Source of the DNA: Nelumbo lutea
Taxonomy: Eukaryota; Streptophyta; Magnoliopsida; Proteales; Nelumbonaceae
NCBI GenBank assembly: GCA_022828595.1
Contig: JAKGHH010000002.1
Span: forward strand, 70,900,383-70,964,382
Length of the DNA stretch: 64,000 nt
Direction: 5' to 3'
Positions 1-13,900 of this stretch are shown here, one piece after another. The notes under the pieces were generated by a model. The model did not search any database and was not told the DNA's origin. It saw only the letters and a list, made by a program, of their open reading frames with translations. Within the stretch, counting starts at the first letter, position 1. Each line of letters starts with the position of its first letter. Position numbers and translations under genes: made by a program.

Positions 1-855
1 CCTTTTCTACCCTCTTGTCTAAGCACACAATGGGCATAAATGTCCTTTACTCTCACTTTAGAAACTGCCCCACTTATAATAGTTCAGAAACTACCCACTT
101 ATAACAAAAAAAAAAAAAAAAAAACCTATGAATTATAAATAGTTTTGTCTTAGAGATACTGCCATGTGCAAATGCACATACACGTTTACTAGTATTTACT
201 TAGTGCATCGATAACCGATGAAAAAAGATAGAAAGTGCTAAATTTTTTGCTTAAAACCAACCACAAGTAAAAATTCTCTTGTATCTCTTTCAGGTATATA
301 CTTGAATCTCCTTTCTTTTTTAAAACCCACCACATGACCTTTGTAAGAACTCTATTATATGTTTCTTTTTTCAAATTAATAAACTTCTTCCATTCTCTTG
401 ACTTTTATGTGAAATTTGAATTTAAAAATAACTTCCAGAATTAATTATTTAAAATGAAGCCAAGTTGATATTTTTTTTTTGACATAGTAATTTCATGGCT
501 TATTTGTTGTTCAAATCACTGGGCTTGGATCTGCTACCCACAATCTGTTCCTACATTTTGTACTATGAGTAGGGATGTTCTATGAATAGGGACGTGGGAA
601 CACTTCGCGGGTAACAGATCTGGAGTGCAAAACCACCCTCTTCCAAAATTTTGTACTATGATTCTTAGGTTTATTCATGTGATAATTAGTACAATTTTCT
701 ATATCCTTTTTTTTTATAGAGATCATTATATTTTTTCCTCACCACTTATCAAGTGTTTTTTATTTCTCTAAATCATATTAAACAACTTGGGATGTATTTG
801 TAAATATGGAAATATGTATGATATTATTCTTAACTGTCAAATCAACAAAATTATA
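1..855. other. AT-rich intergenic DNA, no gene seen
   Basis: It contains an A18-type homopolymer near 105-123 and short T-runs. The open frame at 189-374 has no recognisable features. Confidence 0.5.
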
Positions 856-1071
856 GGGGCGTTTAGTAGTGGTGTTACATTGTCATTGCATTTTGGGTTT
901 ATCAATACAAATTGTTATTTCTTTCTAAATGACAATTTTGATGTCTTTCACACATATTTTTCTAGTTTAAATGATATTCATTGATGATGTGACAATACAT
1001 ATTTCTCACAAATTTGTATTGATCAACCCAAAATGCAATGGCATGGTAACATCACTCTACCAAACACCCCC
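856..1071. mobile_element. Fold-back MITE, 216 bp
   Basis: The two halves are near-complete inverted complements. GGGGCGTTTAGTAGTGGTG on the left answers a right end reading CACTCTACCAAACACCCCC, and the internal blocks (CATTGCATTTTGGGTT and its complement) continue the match for about 70 bp per arm. The flanks are TTATA and TATATTA, so a TA or TTA type duplication is possible but not certain. It is non-coding. Confidence 0.65.
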
Positions 1072-1885
1072 TATATTAATGTAGCAGTTATTTTTGTTTT
1101 GAAAAACAAAATCATACATATTGACAGAACCCTTCTTATAAATTGATGCATCTAGGAGGTTTCTTAAGAGAATAAGAGTTCATCTAGATAAGTCTCTTGC
1201 TTTATCTTTGCAATACTGATATTTCAAACCTTCATTACGATAAAAACAAAAGTTGATTTTGTTATAGATGAGAGAGAAAGTTTCAAATCACCTCTAAGCA
1301 TTTATTAAAATTTGAAATAGGCCTGGCCCAATAACCCTGGCCTTATGTAGTCTAAATTGAAATCAACTATCTGAATCTTCTCCTGTATGCCCTTGATATA
1401 GTTATAGCTTTCGTTATTATGTCGATTTCATTAATGTATTTACAACATTATTAGTTTATTTCATTGAAGCAAACTCTATACTACCTGTAGTGCAAATTTT
1501 GATCAGGTGTAAAATTTGCATCTGGTCCAGTTCTACTTTTAGTTATTTGTAATTATGACTTGAAACAAAATTTGTATTTTCTCACCTTTGCACTCACTGG
1601 CATTATAAATTTTGCTTTTTGAATCTTTCGGGCTTCCTCCCACAATCTTATCTCAATTCTTCCCCATGTAAAGTGGTAACAACATCATCTTGTATCATAC
1701 CTTACTTGTAGATAGATAACCCTCATAACTCCATTCTCTTATGTAAAGTCAAGTTCTTCTCCACTCTACATTATACAAACATTCAAAGGCTTTATCGCAA
1801 TGTATCAGGCCGTTTAGGCGACATTGGTTTTGAGGCTTACCGCCCATTGCATGGGTGGAATTATCCACACATTATTTTTATATTT

Positions 1886-2250
1886 TACAGCAGAAAATTA
1901 CATTTAATGAACAAAAATTAGTCAGGAAAATAACTAACAATAAAATACCAATACTTTTGTCATAATCACCAAAAATTATTCAAGAAATTACCAAAAATGG
2001 ATTAACATGATTTTCAATAAATATGATAAATTACCATTAAAAAATATAATCATTAAAATTACTTTTTGAAAATATGTACAGTAATCTTCAAGAAGTAAAT
2101 GTAATTAGTTCATTGTGTATTTAAAATACATTTGTTTTTTTTTTGTATAAATTATAAATTATATAATTTAAACATTATAATCCTTGGCTATGATGATAGT
2201 AGTTCACAGTGTTACAATGAAAAATAGAAAAAATGTGTTTACTATATGTG
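1886..2250. repeat. Left copy of a ~365-bp direct repeat
   Basis: This copy matches 2880-3265 in the same orientation, starting AGCAGAAAATTACATTTAATG and ending at the block GTGTTACAATGAAAAATAG. The right copy carries an extra (TA)n run (3036-3062). The spacing and orientation would fit degenerate LTRs of a small non-autonomous element, but no primer-binding site or coding sequence is visible between them. Confidence 0.6.
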
Positions 2251-2879
2251 CTTACTATTAAAAACCAGTATTAACAATTACAGTATCTATTAATTAACAG
2301 TAATTAAATAATTACAGTATTAACTGCATTTTAATTAATATAGTATTTTTAATAATTACAGTATTATTAATTAATTAAAAATATTTATTAAAATACTGAA
2401 TTTATTAATTAACAGTATTTTTAATTAATATAGTACTTTTAATAATTACAAAATTTTTAATAATTTCAGTATTAATAATTAACCATATTTTGCAGTATTT
2501 TTCAATAATTGCAGTATTATTAATTAATAGTGTTTATTAAAACATTGTATTATTAAAAATATTAATATCTTTTATTAATTAATATAGTGTATGTTATAAT
2601 TTATTAAACCTACTTTTAATTAACACAGTAGTTTTTAATAATTACAATATATTAATTAATTAAAATTATTTACTAAAAGTAATACATTTTTTACTACTAG
2701 TATTTTTAATAATTATAGTATTAATAATTAACCATATTTTACAGTATTTATTTATTCAAATTGTATTTTAAATATTATTTAAATTATATTTGAAACTCTA
2801 AGCAATATAATTAAATTTTAAACTGTAATTAAAAGTATTTATATTGAAATTATTTATTTAAATATAATTTAAGCTATAA

Positions 2880-3032
2880 ATAGCAGAAAATTACATTTAA
2901 TGCCTAAAAATTAGCCAAGAAAATAACCAAAAATAAAGTACCAATAATCTTGTCATAATTACGAAAATTTGTCCAAGAATTTACCAAAAATGGATTAACA
3001 TGATTTCCAATAAATATGATAAATTACCAAAA

Positions 3033-3063
<31 letters not shown>

Positions 3064-3265
3064 ACCATTAAAATTACTTTTTGAAAATATGTACTAATTA
3101 TCAATAATCTTCAAGAAATAAATGTAATTAATTCATAGTATATTTAAAATACATTTGTTTTTTTCATATAAATTATAAATTATATAATTTAAACATTGTA
3201 ATCCTTGTCTATGATGATATTAGTTCATAGTGTTACAATGGAAAATAGAGAAAAATGTATTTACT
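2880..3265. repeat. Right copy of the ~365-bp direct repeat
   Basis: Partner of 1886-2250. It includes a TA microsatellite at 3036-3062. The 630 bp between the copies are almost pure A/T, built from repeats of ATTAATTA, CAGTATT and TTTTTAATAATTA. Confidence 0.6.
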
Positions 3266-3924
3266 ATTATGTATTTCCATTATTTCACTTTTAATACGGG
3301 TCCCTACTAGTACTTTATATAAACCATCAAGATATGTTTCTTTATAAGCTTCTACTCTTGAGCTTTGGGCTGAGTTAAACAAATATGTGACAACAAGTGT
3401 TATACGTGTTTTGAAAACATAACCTAAAGTCAAACACACTTTTAAGCCCCGAAACACAAAGCCTAAAATACGGGTTTTGTGCGTTGAGGCTTTATAGATA
3501 GAAATCTTAAAGTTTATTTTATTTATTTATTTTTATCCACAGAAATCCTAAAGTTTATCCAAAGGCAACCTTATTTATATTCATCTGAAAGCTTTTAAGT
3601 ATCCATACAATCGATACAACCAAATATAGGTTGATTTGTATTGATTTTGGGGTTATAGATGTGGCATGGGTGAAAACGCCAAGATTTTGATTCTATTCCA
3701 TTCATATCCACGGTATCAACTGATACATTGGTAGTATACTAGTATTAAGCTTGGATATGCTACTCATACCATACCCACAAAAACACTAATTAACCGCACA
3801 TTAAATTGCTAAATAATCGTTTCCATCTCCCTAATAATTTTCATTTACCCCCAGCTTACAAATTTTTACTTAACAGTGGCATTGGGGGAATTGATGCCAT
3901 TACAAGGGTATGATAAGTGGGGGT
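3266..3924. other. Intergenic DNA, no gene seen
   Basis: AT-rich DNA without an interpretable ORF. The frame 3233-3457 is short, lacks codon character and overlaps the repeat end. Confidence 0.45.
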
Positions 3925-3959
3925 CCTGAATGCTTTAAACTGTTGTAAGCATGATTTTT

Positions 3960-4215
3960 GAACTGCCGTTGATTCGGATGGTCGGACTGTTTGACCTAGG
4001 AACTGTTCAGGCAAACGGTTCCGTTTTACCCCAAACCTGGTGGTCCCTGGCCAAAAACCGTTAAACCTCATTGACCAATTCAACAGTTTTTTACCGTTTT
4101 TTATTTTTTTAATTTTTATTATCAGAACGAACCATCTGTTCAAACCGGATTGTCGAACCGTCCAGAAACCAGTGACCAAAACAGTTCCATTTCCGGGTCG
4201 TTTTTTAAAACCATG
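3960..4215. repeat. Dispersed 'GAACGGTTC' repeat, copy 1
   Basis: A roughly 250-bp non-coding repeat. It shows motifs such as CAGGCAAACGGTTCCGTTTTA, TGGCCAAAAACCGTT, TTCAAACCGG and a GGGTCGTTTTTTAAAACCATGG end. The same family recurs at 29110-31050 (array), 33565-33665, 54044-54282 and 57715-57870. The copy at 54044 has AGGTTTTAAACCG near one end and GAAAACCATGC at the other, so the family may be a MITE with short inverted ends. Confidence 0.6.
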
Positions 4216-4597
4216 GTTGTAAGTGTGCGGTAAAGTAAAATTTTGTGGGGTGGCTTTTCAGTGAGATTTCCCCTTAACTTTATCTAACTTCATATAAAAT
4301 TGGCTAAATTTATGATGCCGGAAAGGTATGATTTCTGCAATTAATTACTTTTTAAGCACAACTCTAACTCTTCTTTAAATGTATAAAAACAACTTGGCTA
4401 GTAACAAATTCAAACAAAAACCATGATGTAAATCATATACCAATTACAGGTCAAATAATCACAATACTCAAATGAAAATTTACACAAACTGGCAATTACA
4501 CAGAGAGAGAAAGAAAAGGGGAAAAAAAGGAGATACTTTCAGTTCAAAGAAAGGAAAAGAAATATGATCACAAACAAAATACACGCCCACAAAAAAA

Positions 4598-4909
4598 TTA
4601 AAATATATTGTTAAACTGGCTGGTGAGAGAATTCTTGAGATTTGAATATAGGCCATATAGGGAATACTGGCGTAGATTTTCCACTTCATACCATGAGTTG
4701 AGTACAACATCATGTTTATCCGTACCTGAGAAGGCAAGCTGTATTCCCAAGCTGCAGTCTACAGACCCCCCTCGGCTTTTACAGCTACTAATACTGATTG
4801 CACAATCTTGTTTGTTGAGGCAGACGAACTTAGAATTTCCTGAGCAGGAAGCACATCCATCTCTCTTCCAATAAAAGTTCTGCAGCCTACCCTTCTGAAA
4901 TTCAAGAAC
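4598..4909 (-). CDS. Exon 3 of the secreted cysteine-rich protein
   Basis: The last exon is 103 codons plus stop and begins [10 protein letters not shown] after an AATGCAG acceptor. It holds six of the eight cysteines, in the pattern CxxC, C, C, C, C around [18 protein letters not shown]. It closes with the aromatic block [20 protein letters not shown]. Intron 2 (4910-5050) is only 141 bp, in strong contrast with intron 1. An antisense open frame over the same bases (4608-4874, plus) is a shadow. Confidence 0.87.
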   Translation of the reverse strand, partial: VLEFQKGRLQNFYWKRDGCASCSGNSKFVCLNKQDCAISISSCKSRGGSVDCSLGIQLAFSGTDKHDVVLNSWYEVENLRQYSLYGLYSNLKNSLTSQFNNIF

Positions 4910-7900
4910 CTGCATTCACAATGGAAATAAGGGTTTAATGAAAAATTGATACTACACATCAATATATCTTTCTTAGAAAAAGGAAAAACAAAAGGTTTGA
5001 AGATTAATAGAATGTAAGAAGAAAATTTTTTTTGCGAGGTATCTCCTTACCAGAGTAAAGCTGGTTACAATATAAGTACTGTTTGCAACAAAAGCAGGAG
5101 GTGACCTTGCTGCATATTTCCTCCCTGCAAATGCAACCATGTAGCCAGAAGAATCCTGGATCAACCATAAAATAAATGTACAGAGGTCAACCAATAATAT
5201 CATACAGTGAGACAGATTCATCAAATAATAATATTAAAGTATGGAGTTAATAGGGAAAAGAACCCAGAAATGAATATCGTGTCCTCTCTAGAATATTTAA
5301 GAATATGGCAGACATACAAGCCTGAAGTGTTACAGGAACAGCCTCAAACGGGCTGACCCATGTGAGGCAGATATGAATATATAAAAGCAGCCATGGAAGA
5401 AATTCAAGTTTCTCCATATTCCTGCACCAATAGCAATCTCATAATTTTTGGGTGATCAATACTTATGAATGGCACTTGTGGCCTAACTTAGGCAGGTGCC
5501 CCACACCAATTAGGCGGTGGTTCTTGACAAATAAGACCTATAATTCATAAGATATCATCTATGTTGGCGTATTCTACATTTTCAACTCCTTAACTATGAA
5601 TTGAAAAACCACTAATAAGGCAATATCAGCTTTATTTTGAAATTCTATACAAAATATAATCAATTGCATTCAGCAAAGCAGTAAGACAATCATGAATTTT
5701 CATATACAACAAGAATTAAAAACAAACAAGTGAAGTAACTAGTCAAATAGCCTAATGAATCCAAGCAAACAAGCAATACAACATAATCAAGCCAATGACC
5801 GGAATAAAAACACAAAATCCAAGTATTGCAGCTAGAATCCAAACAAATAAGCAGTGAACATCACACTAACATGTATAGAGTACAAACAAAATACATTATG
5901 ATATACAACATATGATAAGGTGCCCATCTTGGCCATTCTCTTTTCTAAAAGGGATAACATGCATGCAAACATGATTTAGTAAAGACGTGTCCCAGAAAAC
6001 ACCTTGACACCCCTCAGGAAACACATCATTGTCTTGATAACTACATGGTGATCTGATTGTTGATCAATTTTAGTTTGTTGGTGTTTGGAAACAAATTTAA
6101 TACTTAAAAGGCTCACATTGAAAAGTCTTATTGCAGAATTTTTAGAATTTTGATAAGTTGTAGTTTACGTCACTTCTTTTCCAGCCCATTTTTTGGAGCA
6201 AAAGGCTCAAAACTTGTCCTTTTATGTAAGTTTGGTGTCACTAGATAGATTCCTCAGACCCAGTGCTCATTGCTTGTGTAAAGAGAAACATAGATTTGAA
6301 TAAGTAGGATGGAATGGAACATATGATCCTTGATATTGTGACAAAAAAAAATTATCAACAATTACTAACTCTTATCCCTCTTCATATACTAGAATTTGAT
6401 CTTTTTGTCCATCAGGTCAACTCTTCTGTGCATCCTTCTTCAAATTTTTGTGTTTTAAATTTTAAATCATCTAACCAGAAATCTTTCCACGTGAAAGTAG
6501 TTTGGAGGGGACCAACATCATCTAAAGGGAATTATGTTTGGAAGTGCCATTTTGTTGCTTTTCTCCCCATATATTTTTCTTTGTAAAGCAAGATGCGAAT
6601 CTACCTACTATTCACAGATCTATCCATTTGTGTCAAGTATTTAGGAATTTTCTTCTCTTTGTTTGGATGTAGGTGGAACCCCCAGGGGATGTGTGAAGTG
6701 CTTTCAGTAATTATTTCTTTTCTCCTCCCAAGAAAAGGGGCAAGATATTATCAAGAGGCACAAGGATATCCTAATAGAAAGATATTTGTAAAGGTAGTTC
6801 ATTGGGTGAAGATTTTGGAAGTGTTTCAACCCTTTTCTACCAACAATATCATTTGAAGTTGGCATATTGTGGCTTCTTCATCTTCGACAAGTATAATTAT
6901 TTCTAAATCTTGGTCTACTCCAGCAATGAACTTCATCAAATTAAACTCCATAGTTTCCAAGGCGCCAAGGCGAGGCTAGGTGACAGGGGGCGCCTTGGCA
7001 ACTAGGCGTCCTACGTGATGGATTTTTTTATGTAGAATACATAGATCCTAGGGTAGTTTCTTAGGTACCATAACCATATTTCCTTAATAATTGTTCATAA
7101 TTTTCATAAAAAAAAAAGTATAGAGTTCATGTTAAAGTATAGAAAATCAGCATATTAATGAGAAGAAAAAGAAGGAAAAGAAAAATAAAATATATATAGA
7201 TAGGGGCTTAAACCTTATTTTTGTTATAGGAAAAGAAAAAAAGTAAAAGCAGTACTAGTAGTTAGATAAAATTTTAAGTTCTTCCATACTTATTGGTTCA
7301 GGTTTTAAAGTCTTTGAGGATTCAATACAGCATTTAACAATGTTTGTATTGATTAAACCCTAACAAATAAGAAAATAATAAAAGGAAATTAGTATATAAA
7401 CACACAAAATGAATATTTTAGTTTAATACAGCATTTAGCAATGTTTGTATTGATTAAACCCTAACAAATAAGAAAATAATAAAAAGAAATTAGTATATAA
7501 ACACACAAAATGAATTTTAGTTTAATAGTGTCTATTTTATAATTATAATGTCAAGAAATAAAGAATAAAAAAGTATTTTATAGAACATAGTACAAAACTG
7601 CTTGGTATTTTATAGAACATAGTACAAAACTGCTTGGTGATTAGGCGAGGCGAGCTTCAAAGGGCGCGTTGTTGCCTTGACAACTATGTTGAACTCTGAT
7701 AATTATAATTTGGGTAAATCCAGAAGCATCAGGCACCAGAGACATGTATAGAGAGAGTGGTGGCAATATATTAGCTGTACTCCTAGGTCCTATAGGAATC
7801 GGTGACTCCATCAGGGCAAAATTGATGGCTATATTGCAAGAATTTGAGGTTGGGGAAACCACTACATTACAACAATCTAGTAGTGGAACGGGATTTCAAA

Positions 7901-10900
7901 GCAATCTTTTGAAAGACATGGGAGGTGGGGAAACAATTATATCATGGTAAGCATGGAAGCATGTGAGACATATGCCTTGTTATTTCTAATTTTCAATAGG
8001 TGGGGAAACAATTATATCATGGCCCCTGTAATATGCTATCATTATTATAAGTTACATAGGAGGAAATAATCCTCCATTCGATTTCATTTGTAACAAGAGG
8101 AAGAAACCGAAACTAGAGCTTGAGTTGCTTGACATTGCAACTGCCGCAAACCTCCAACTTCAATTTTTAACCTGTTAATCTCTTGGCAGATCTTGCTATT
8201 ACAGGTACACTTTTTTTTTTATAGGAAACGGTAACTTTCATTAGATAAAACCATAAGAAACAACTGTCACCTTCCAAAGTAAAAGGTGGCCCCTGAATAA
8301 CAAAAATCTTACAACACTGCACAAAACAAAAACTCGCGATTCACCCCCTGTTTTTCTAGGTAGTCAGCTAAAGCATTTTCTGACCTCCTAGACCAATATA
8401 CTTTTGCATCCAGCTCCCTTGTGAGGCTCAATAATTCCCTTACCCGTTGTCTAAGGGACCATGTTCCCAAACTGTTTGATTGCAGCCATCCTATTACTAA
8501 TTTTGAATCCCCCTCCACTTCCAATTGTTGGAAACCCAATTGCTTGGCCCATCTGAGCCCCTGGAGGAGCGCCAAAACTTCAGCTCTAAGTGAGTCCCCA
8601 ACACCTATTGGGCCAGAATACAGAGCTAGGATTTTTCCTTCCGCATCTCTAAACACACCCCCTATTACAGAAGGTCCAGGGTTCCTAATAGAGCTGCCAT
8701 CAAAGTTCAGTTTGACATGACACTGCAAAGGAGGGGACCAAACTTCTTGTATGGTAGGTGATGAAGTAGAAGATCTTGCTAAAATATTCCAGCCTCTAAT
8801 AAAATCATCTGTAGAGACATCCTTGAACAATTCAAGAGTTTTCATCCAATGTACTGCCTTGATGGTGATTCCTTCAATAACTTCAGGAGCTGATTTTTCT
8901 TTCCCTTGGAAAATCCTATTGTTTCTCTCTTCCATACTGCCCACAAGATAGCTGCCCTCATTGTTCTCCACATCACCCTTCCTTTCTTCTTTGGTTGTCG
9001 GAAAAAGCTAGGGTCAAATAAATCCGCTACACTTGTGGGAGGATTCCACCTCACCATTCCTCAAACAAAGGCAACAGACATGAGGTGACAAGCACCAATT
9101 TGGTCTCTTTCTTTGAAGCACCTCAAAGGTATTGATTTTTTGGAGAAACACTTCCCAACAAAAAAGCCCTTACTTTTGGGGGGGCAGGAGCGCTCCAAAC
9201 TTCTTTAACAGTAAAAGAGGAAACTGGGTTAGAAGGAAGGATCCAAAGCATTTATTTAATTATTTGTTTCACTTGACTCTTGTATTGTTTTTCACTTCAA
9301 GCTCAAGCTTATACATTTACAGTTGTGGTTATTAATCATCATCATCTTCTTCTAACGTGTAGTCCATATTGATTCAGTCCTTGGACGACGACATAGCAGG
9401 CAGCTTGGCTGACCCTGTTCTTACTGACCTTTTTCTAATTTGGAAAACCAAAGACTGCTATGCTGCCTTTGAAGTCCAAACCACAAAACCTGTGGCTACA
9501 GGTATGAGCTTTGGCTGCTAAATGCTAGCTGTTAACTTCTTTTTGCTCTGTTTTTTAACAAATAAAGTAATAGACAATTTTTTTTGGAAAAAGGTAAAGT
9601 AATTTATTCATAGAGAATAAAGATTACAACAACAAGGCCAGGCCACTAGATCTACCAGGACCCAAAACACATTACAAGAACATCCATGATTTAGTACAAA
9701 GACAGATACATTCTGATTTTTAAACTCCTCATTCACCGACACCCAGGAGCAAATCTTCCCCACCACTTTCTGCACAATCTCTTCTGGACTTTTAGGTTGA
9801 TTGCAGAAAACTCTATTGTTTCTTTCAGTCCAAATGGACCAAAGAACAGCCTGTGGAATGGTATTTCAAACATGCATACCTTTCTTGCTAAGTCCCTCCA
9901 ATCTCCAACCCATAAGCAGCTCCTTCACAGACTTAGGCATAGCCCAACACACCTCTAGTTTCTTGAAAAAATGTCCCCAGATTAAAGACGAAACCGGACA
10001 GTGAATGCACAAATGCTCTGTAGATTCAGCAATCATTCCACATAAAACACAAGAGGGATCAAGAATCTGAATACCCCTTCTCTCCAAGTTAACCCTAGTT
10101 AAACATTTATTCAAAACCATTGTCCAAACCAGGAAATTAACCTTGGAGGGACAATATGGGGTTCCAAATCTGCCTACCAGGAAAGTTCTCCTGACCTGAA
10201 CTGCACATCTTGAGGAAAAGGGTTTTAACTGTGAAGCTACCATCTGCGTTCCACTTCCAAGTCCATTCATCTTCCACACTCATGTCAATTTTCTGATTTT
10301 GAATCTGTCCCAACAGATCTACATACTCCTCCACTTCCCAGTCTAGCAAATTCCGCCTACATAGGGGAGTCCATGTAAAGGATTCCCCAGAGATACAAAT
10401 GTTATCAGCAACTGAGGAATCTTGATTCACTGCAATTTGGAACAGCCGGGGAAAAGCTTCAGCCAAGGGACCCTCCTCACACCAGGAATCCTTCCAAAAC
10501 TGAATTCTATCCCTTTACCAACTTTAAAGCTGACCCCATTCATGAAGAGAGTGCTGTACCTAGAAATGCCTGCCCAGAGAGCTACCCCCAAATGGAAGGG
10601 GATCAAGAGTTCTCCAATTTTCCCAATCCACACCATACTTTGCCGCAATAAGACTCCTCCACCATGCATTTCTCTCAGACACAAATCTCCATATCCATTT
10701 GCTAAGAAGAGCAGCATTGAAATCTTTCAATTTCCTAATTCCCAAACAACCCACCTCCTTAGGATTACACACTTGCTCCCAATTAACAATGTGAATTTTC
10801 TTCTCATCCTCCCAACCCCTCCATAAGAAGTTCCTTTGAAGCTGTTCCAACCTCTTTGCCATTATATTTTGAATTGGAAAGAGAGAAAAAAAATGTGTTG

Positions 10901-13900
10901 GGAGGTTGGAAAGGGTGCTCTTGATCAAAGAAACTCTACCACCAAAAGATAAATATTTAGCCTTCTAAAGTGCCAACCTCTTCTCCATTCTCTCAATGAT
11001 TGGGCACCAAATTGAGGAAGAGGAACATTTGGCCCCAAGAGGCAGCCCCAAATACTTAACCTAGAGGAGCTCAATATGGCAGGCCATCACATGAGCACAA
11101 TCCTCCAAACCAACTCAGAATTCCAAGCACTGTTTCCAACTGATGGAAAGATGCATCCACAAAACAGAGGGTATCATCTGCAAACTAAAGAATATTAACT
11201 TTCTCCTTTCCTGGAGAGATAGCAAACCCATTCCAGAAGCCCGAATCTGCAGCCTTCTTACTAAAGAGAGTGAGGATTTCCATTACACAGATGAACAGCA
11301 AGGGAGACAGAGGATCTCCCTGTCTCAGCCCCCTAGAGCTACCAAAGAATCCCGTGGATTGCCCATTAATTAGAATTGAAAATTTAGGGGTCTTAGAACA
11401 AACACTAACCCAGTTTCTTCATTTCTGACCAAAATTCATGCATTCCAGCATCCTATCCAAACAGTTCCAATTGACACAGCCATAAGCCTTCTCAATGTCA
11501 AGCTTACAAACAACCCCCGAGATGCCCTATCTTCTCCTTGAGTCAATTAACTCATTGGCACCTAAAATTGAGTCAACCATCTGTTTGCCTGGTACAAAAG
11601 CGCTCTGATTATTAGAAATAATATTACCTATCACCCCTTACATTATTTCTGCCAGGACTTTCACAAAAATTTTGTAGAAACTGTGCAGTAAGCTAATCGG
11701 CCTAAACTCCTTAATATTCACAGCCCCCTCAATTTTTGGAATAAGGGAGATAAAAGTGGCATTTAAACTTCTTTGCAGGGATGCATTTGCATGAAATTCC
11801 TAGAACACCTTCATCACATCCTCTTTCACAAAATCCCAACACTTCAAATAGAAAAGATTTGTGAAACCATCTGGCCCAGGCGACTTTTCACCTTCTAGAG
11901 TCTTAATTGCTGCACTGATTTCCTCATCTGTAAAAGGTCTTTCAAGCCAAGATTTCTGGGTCTCACTCAATTGCCTAAAGGGGAGAATGAAGGGAAACGG
12001 CCTCCTCTTCCACTTTTCCTTGTAAAGATCTTTATAGAAGGAGATTGCTACTGCTTTGATCTCTGAATCAGATTCACCAATTCGCTCATTCCATATCAAC
12101 TTCTTAACAGCTGAAACTCTAGCTCTAGCATTTGCCATTTTGTGAAAGAAATGTGTATTTTTGTCACCCACCTTTAGCCAAGTAACTTTAGCCCTTTGTC
12201 TCCATTTCATTTCCTCTTTCACCACCAACTTTTCAATGCTGTTTTTTGCTTGAAGTCTTTTCAGCTTTAAATCTTCAGAAATTGGACCCAGTTCTTCAGC
12301 TCTATCAATCTCTTCAATAGTAGCCAATAAGGCTTTCCTTTCAATTCCCAACTTTAACTTCTTTTCCAAGTTCCAGATTTTAATTCTTCTTTTAATAACA
12401 GACAGTTTTTTTGCCAGAATAAAGGAGCTGGATCCCTCCACCTGAAAGTCTTCCCACACATTCTTCATCAACGGACTGAGAGTTTCTTCCTCATACCAAG
12501 AGCTTTCAAATTTAAAGGGAGCTTTGACCACCTCCCACTGCCCACAAATAAGCTGAATAGGACTGTAGTCTGAGACAGGTCTAGGCAAAGATATCGGCCT
12601 AAAGTCCAGAAAAATGTCTTCCCAATTTGAGGACACTAAAAATCTATCCAACCTGACCAGGGTAGGGATATCTTGGTTATTTGTCCATGTGAACCTGTTA
12701 CCTTGTATGGGGATGTATATGGTCCATCTGCAAAATGCCTCATCGACACAGTTCTACCACTTCTCATATTTTTCTCTTCCATCGATAAGGTGACATTAAA
12801 GTCACCCCCAATAACCCAAGGATGAACCAAGGAGCCCCTCATATCAGCCAGCTCCTCCCAAAAACTCCCCCTAAGATTAGAAACTGTTGGACCGTATACA
12901 TTTGTGACTTGAACAATATTGCCATCCTGCAGCTTCAAGACAAGAGAGATCGAAAAGTTCCCACTTTTGCACGAAATCAGACTACAAACTAGGGGATCCC
13001 AAAGACATAAAAAACCTCCCGCACTCCCATTAGCCACCTTTGCCCTCCATCGTACCTGACCATCTCCCCAAATACTCCAAATAATACCCTCATCAATTTT
13101 CTCCAGTTTGGTTTCTTGAATCAAGACAATTCCCAAATTTGAAGCCTTCAGGGAATCACAAACCACCATTCTTCTTCTCCCCGACCCCAACCCTCAAACA
13201 TTCCAAGAGAGAATTTTAAAATTCATTGATAAAACAAAACAAAAGAGCCAACACCCTCCACTCCAAGCCCCAATATAGGCGCATCACTGCTCCCCGCCTT
13301 CTCATTCAAGCCCCAATATAGGCGCAACAATTCTCTACTCCTCTTGGAATTTGTCCCCCCTCTTTTGGCCGCCATCTTACCCCTCTCCAAAAGAATTCTT
13401 TTTTCAATCTCTTCCAAAAACTTCACCGTCTCCACTTCCATTCCCTCCATCGAGACCCCCGAAAAGCTTCCCAACCCTATAAGTTTAGAAGTAACCCAAG
13501 AAGAAGACATAAAAGTGTTGTTGCTAGACTTATCAGCTTCATCAATCCCGAGATTTGAGTTTCCCACACTCTCTTTCTGGCTATTTTCTTCTCTCCTATC
13601 TGTCGCAACTTGGCTTTTCTCATTTTCCTCCATCACTCTAGATTGATCCGAAGCATCACTCCTTTTAGCAATTTGATCTTCAACATCCACTACCGCCAAC
13701 GGCGTCACCTCCAACAAACTCTCGTTCACAAGGACCATGGAGAGAGAAGGCTGATGCAGTCTTCTATGATCAGCTTTCATTGGCTTCACCATTCCAGGAG
13801 AACAAGATAGGGGAGCCGAGAGCTCCAGACCATCACCTCTGAGCTTTGCTTCAGGTTCAGGGGAAGGAGAGGACTGATTCGTCGAAGTGTCAAGTCCATT

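Noticed and set aside
4608..4874. 88-codon plus-strand ORF over exon 3
   Set aside because: It is antisense to a well supported exon, and its composition mirrors that exon.
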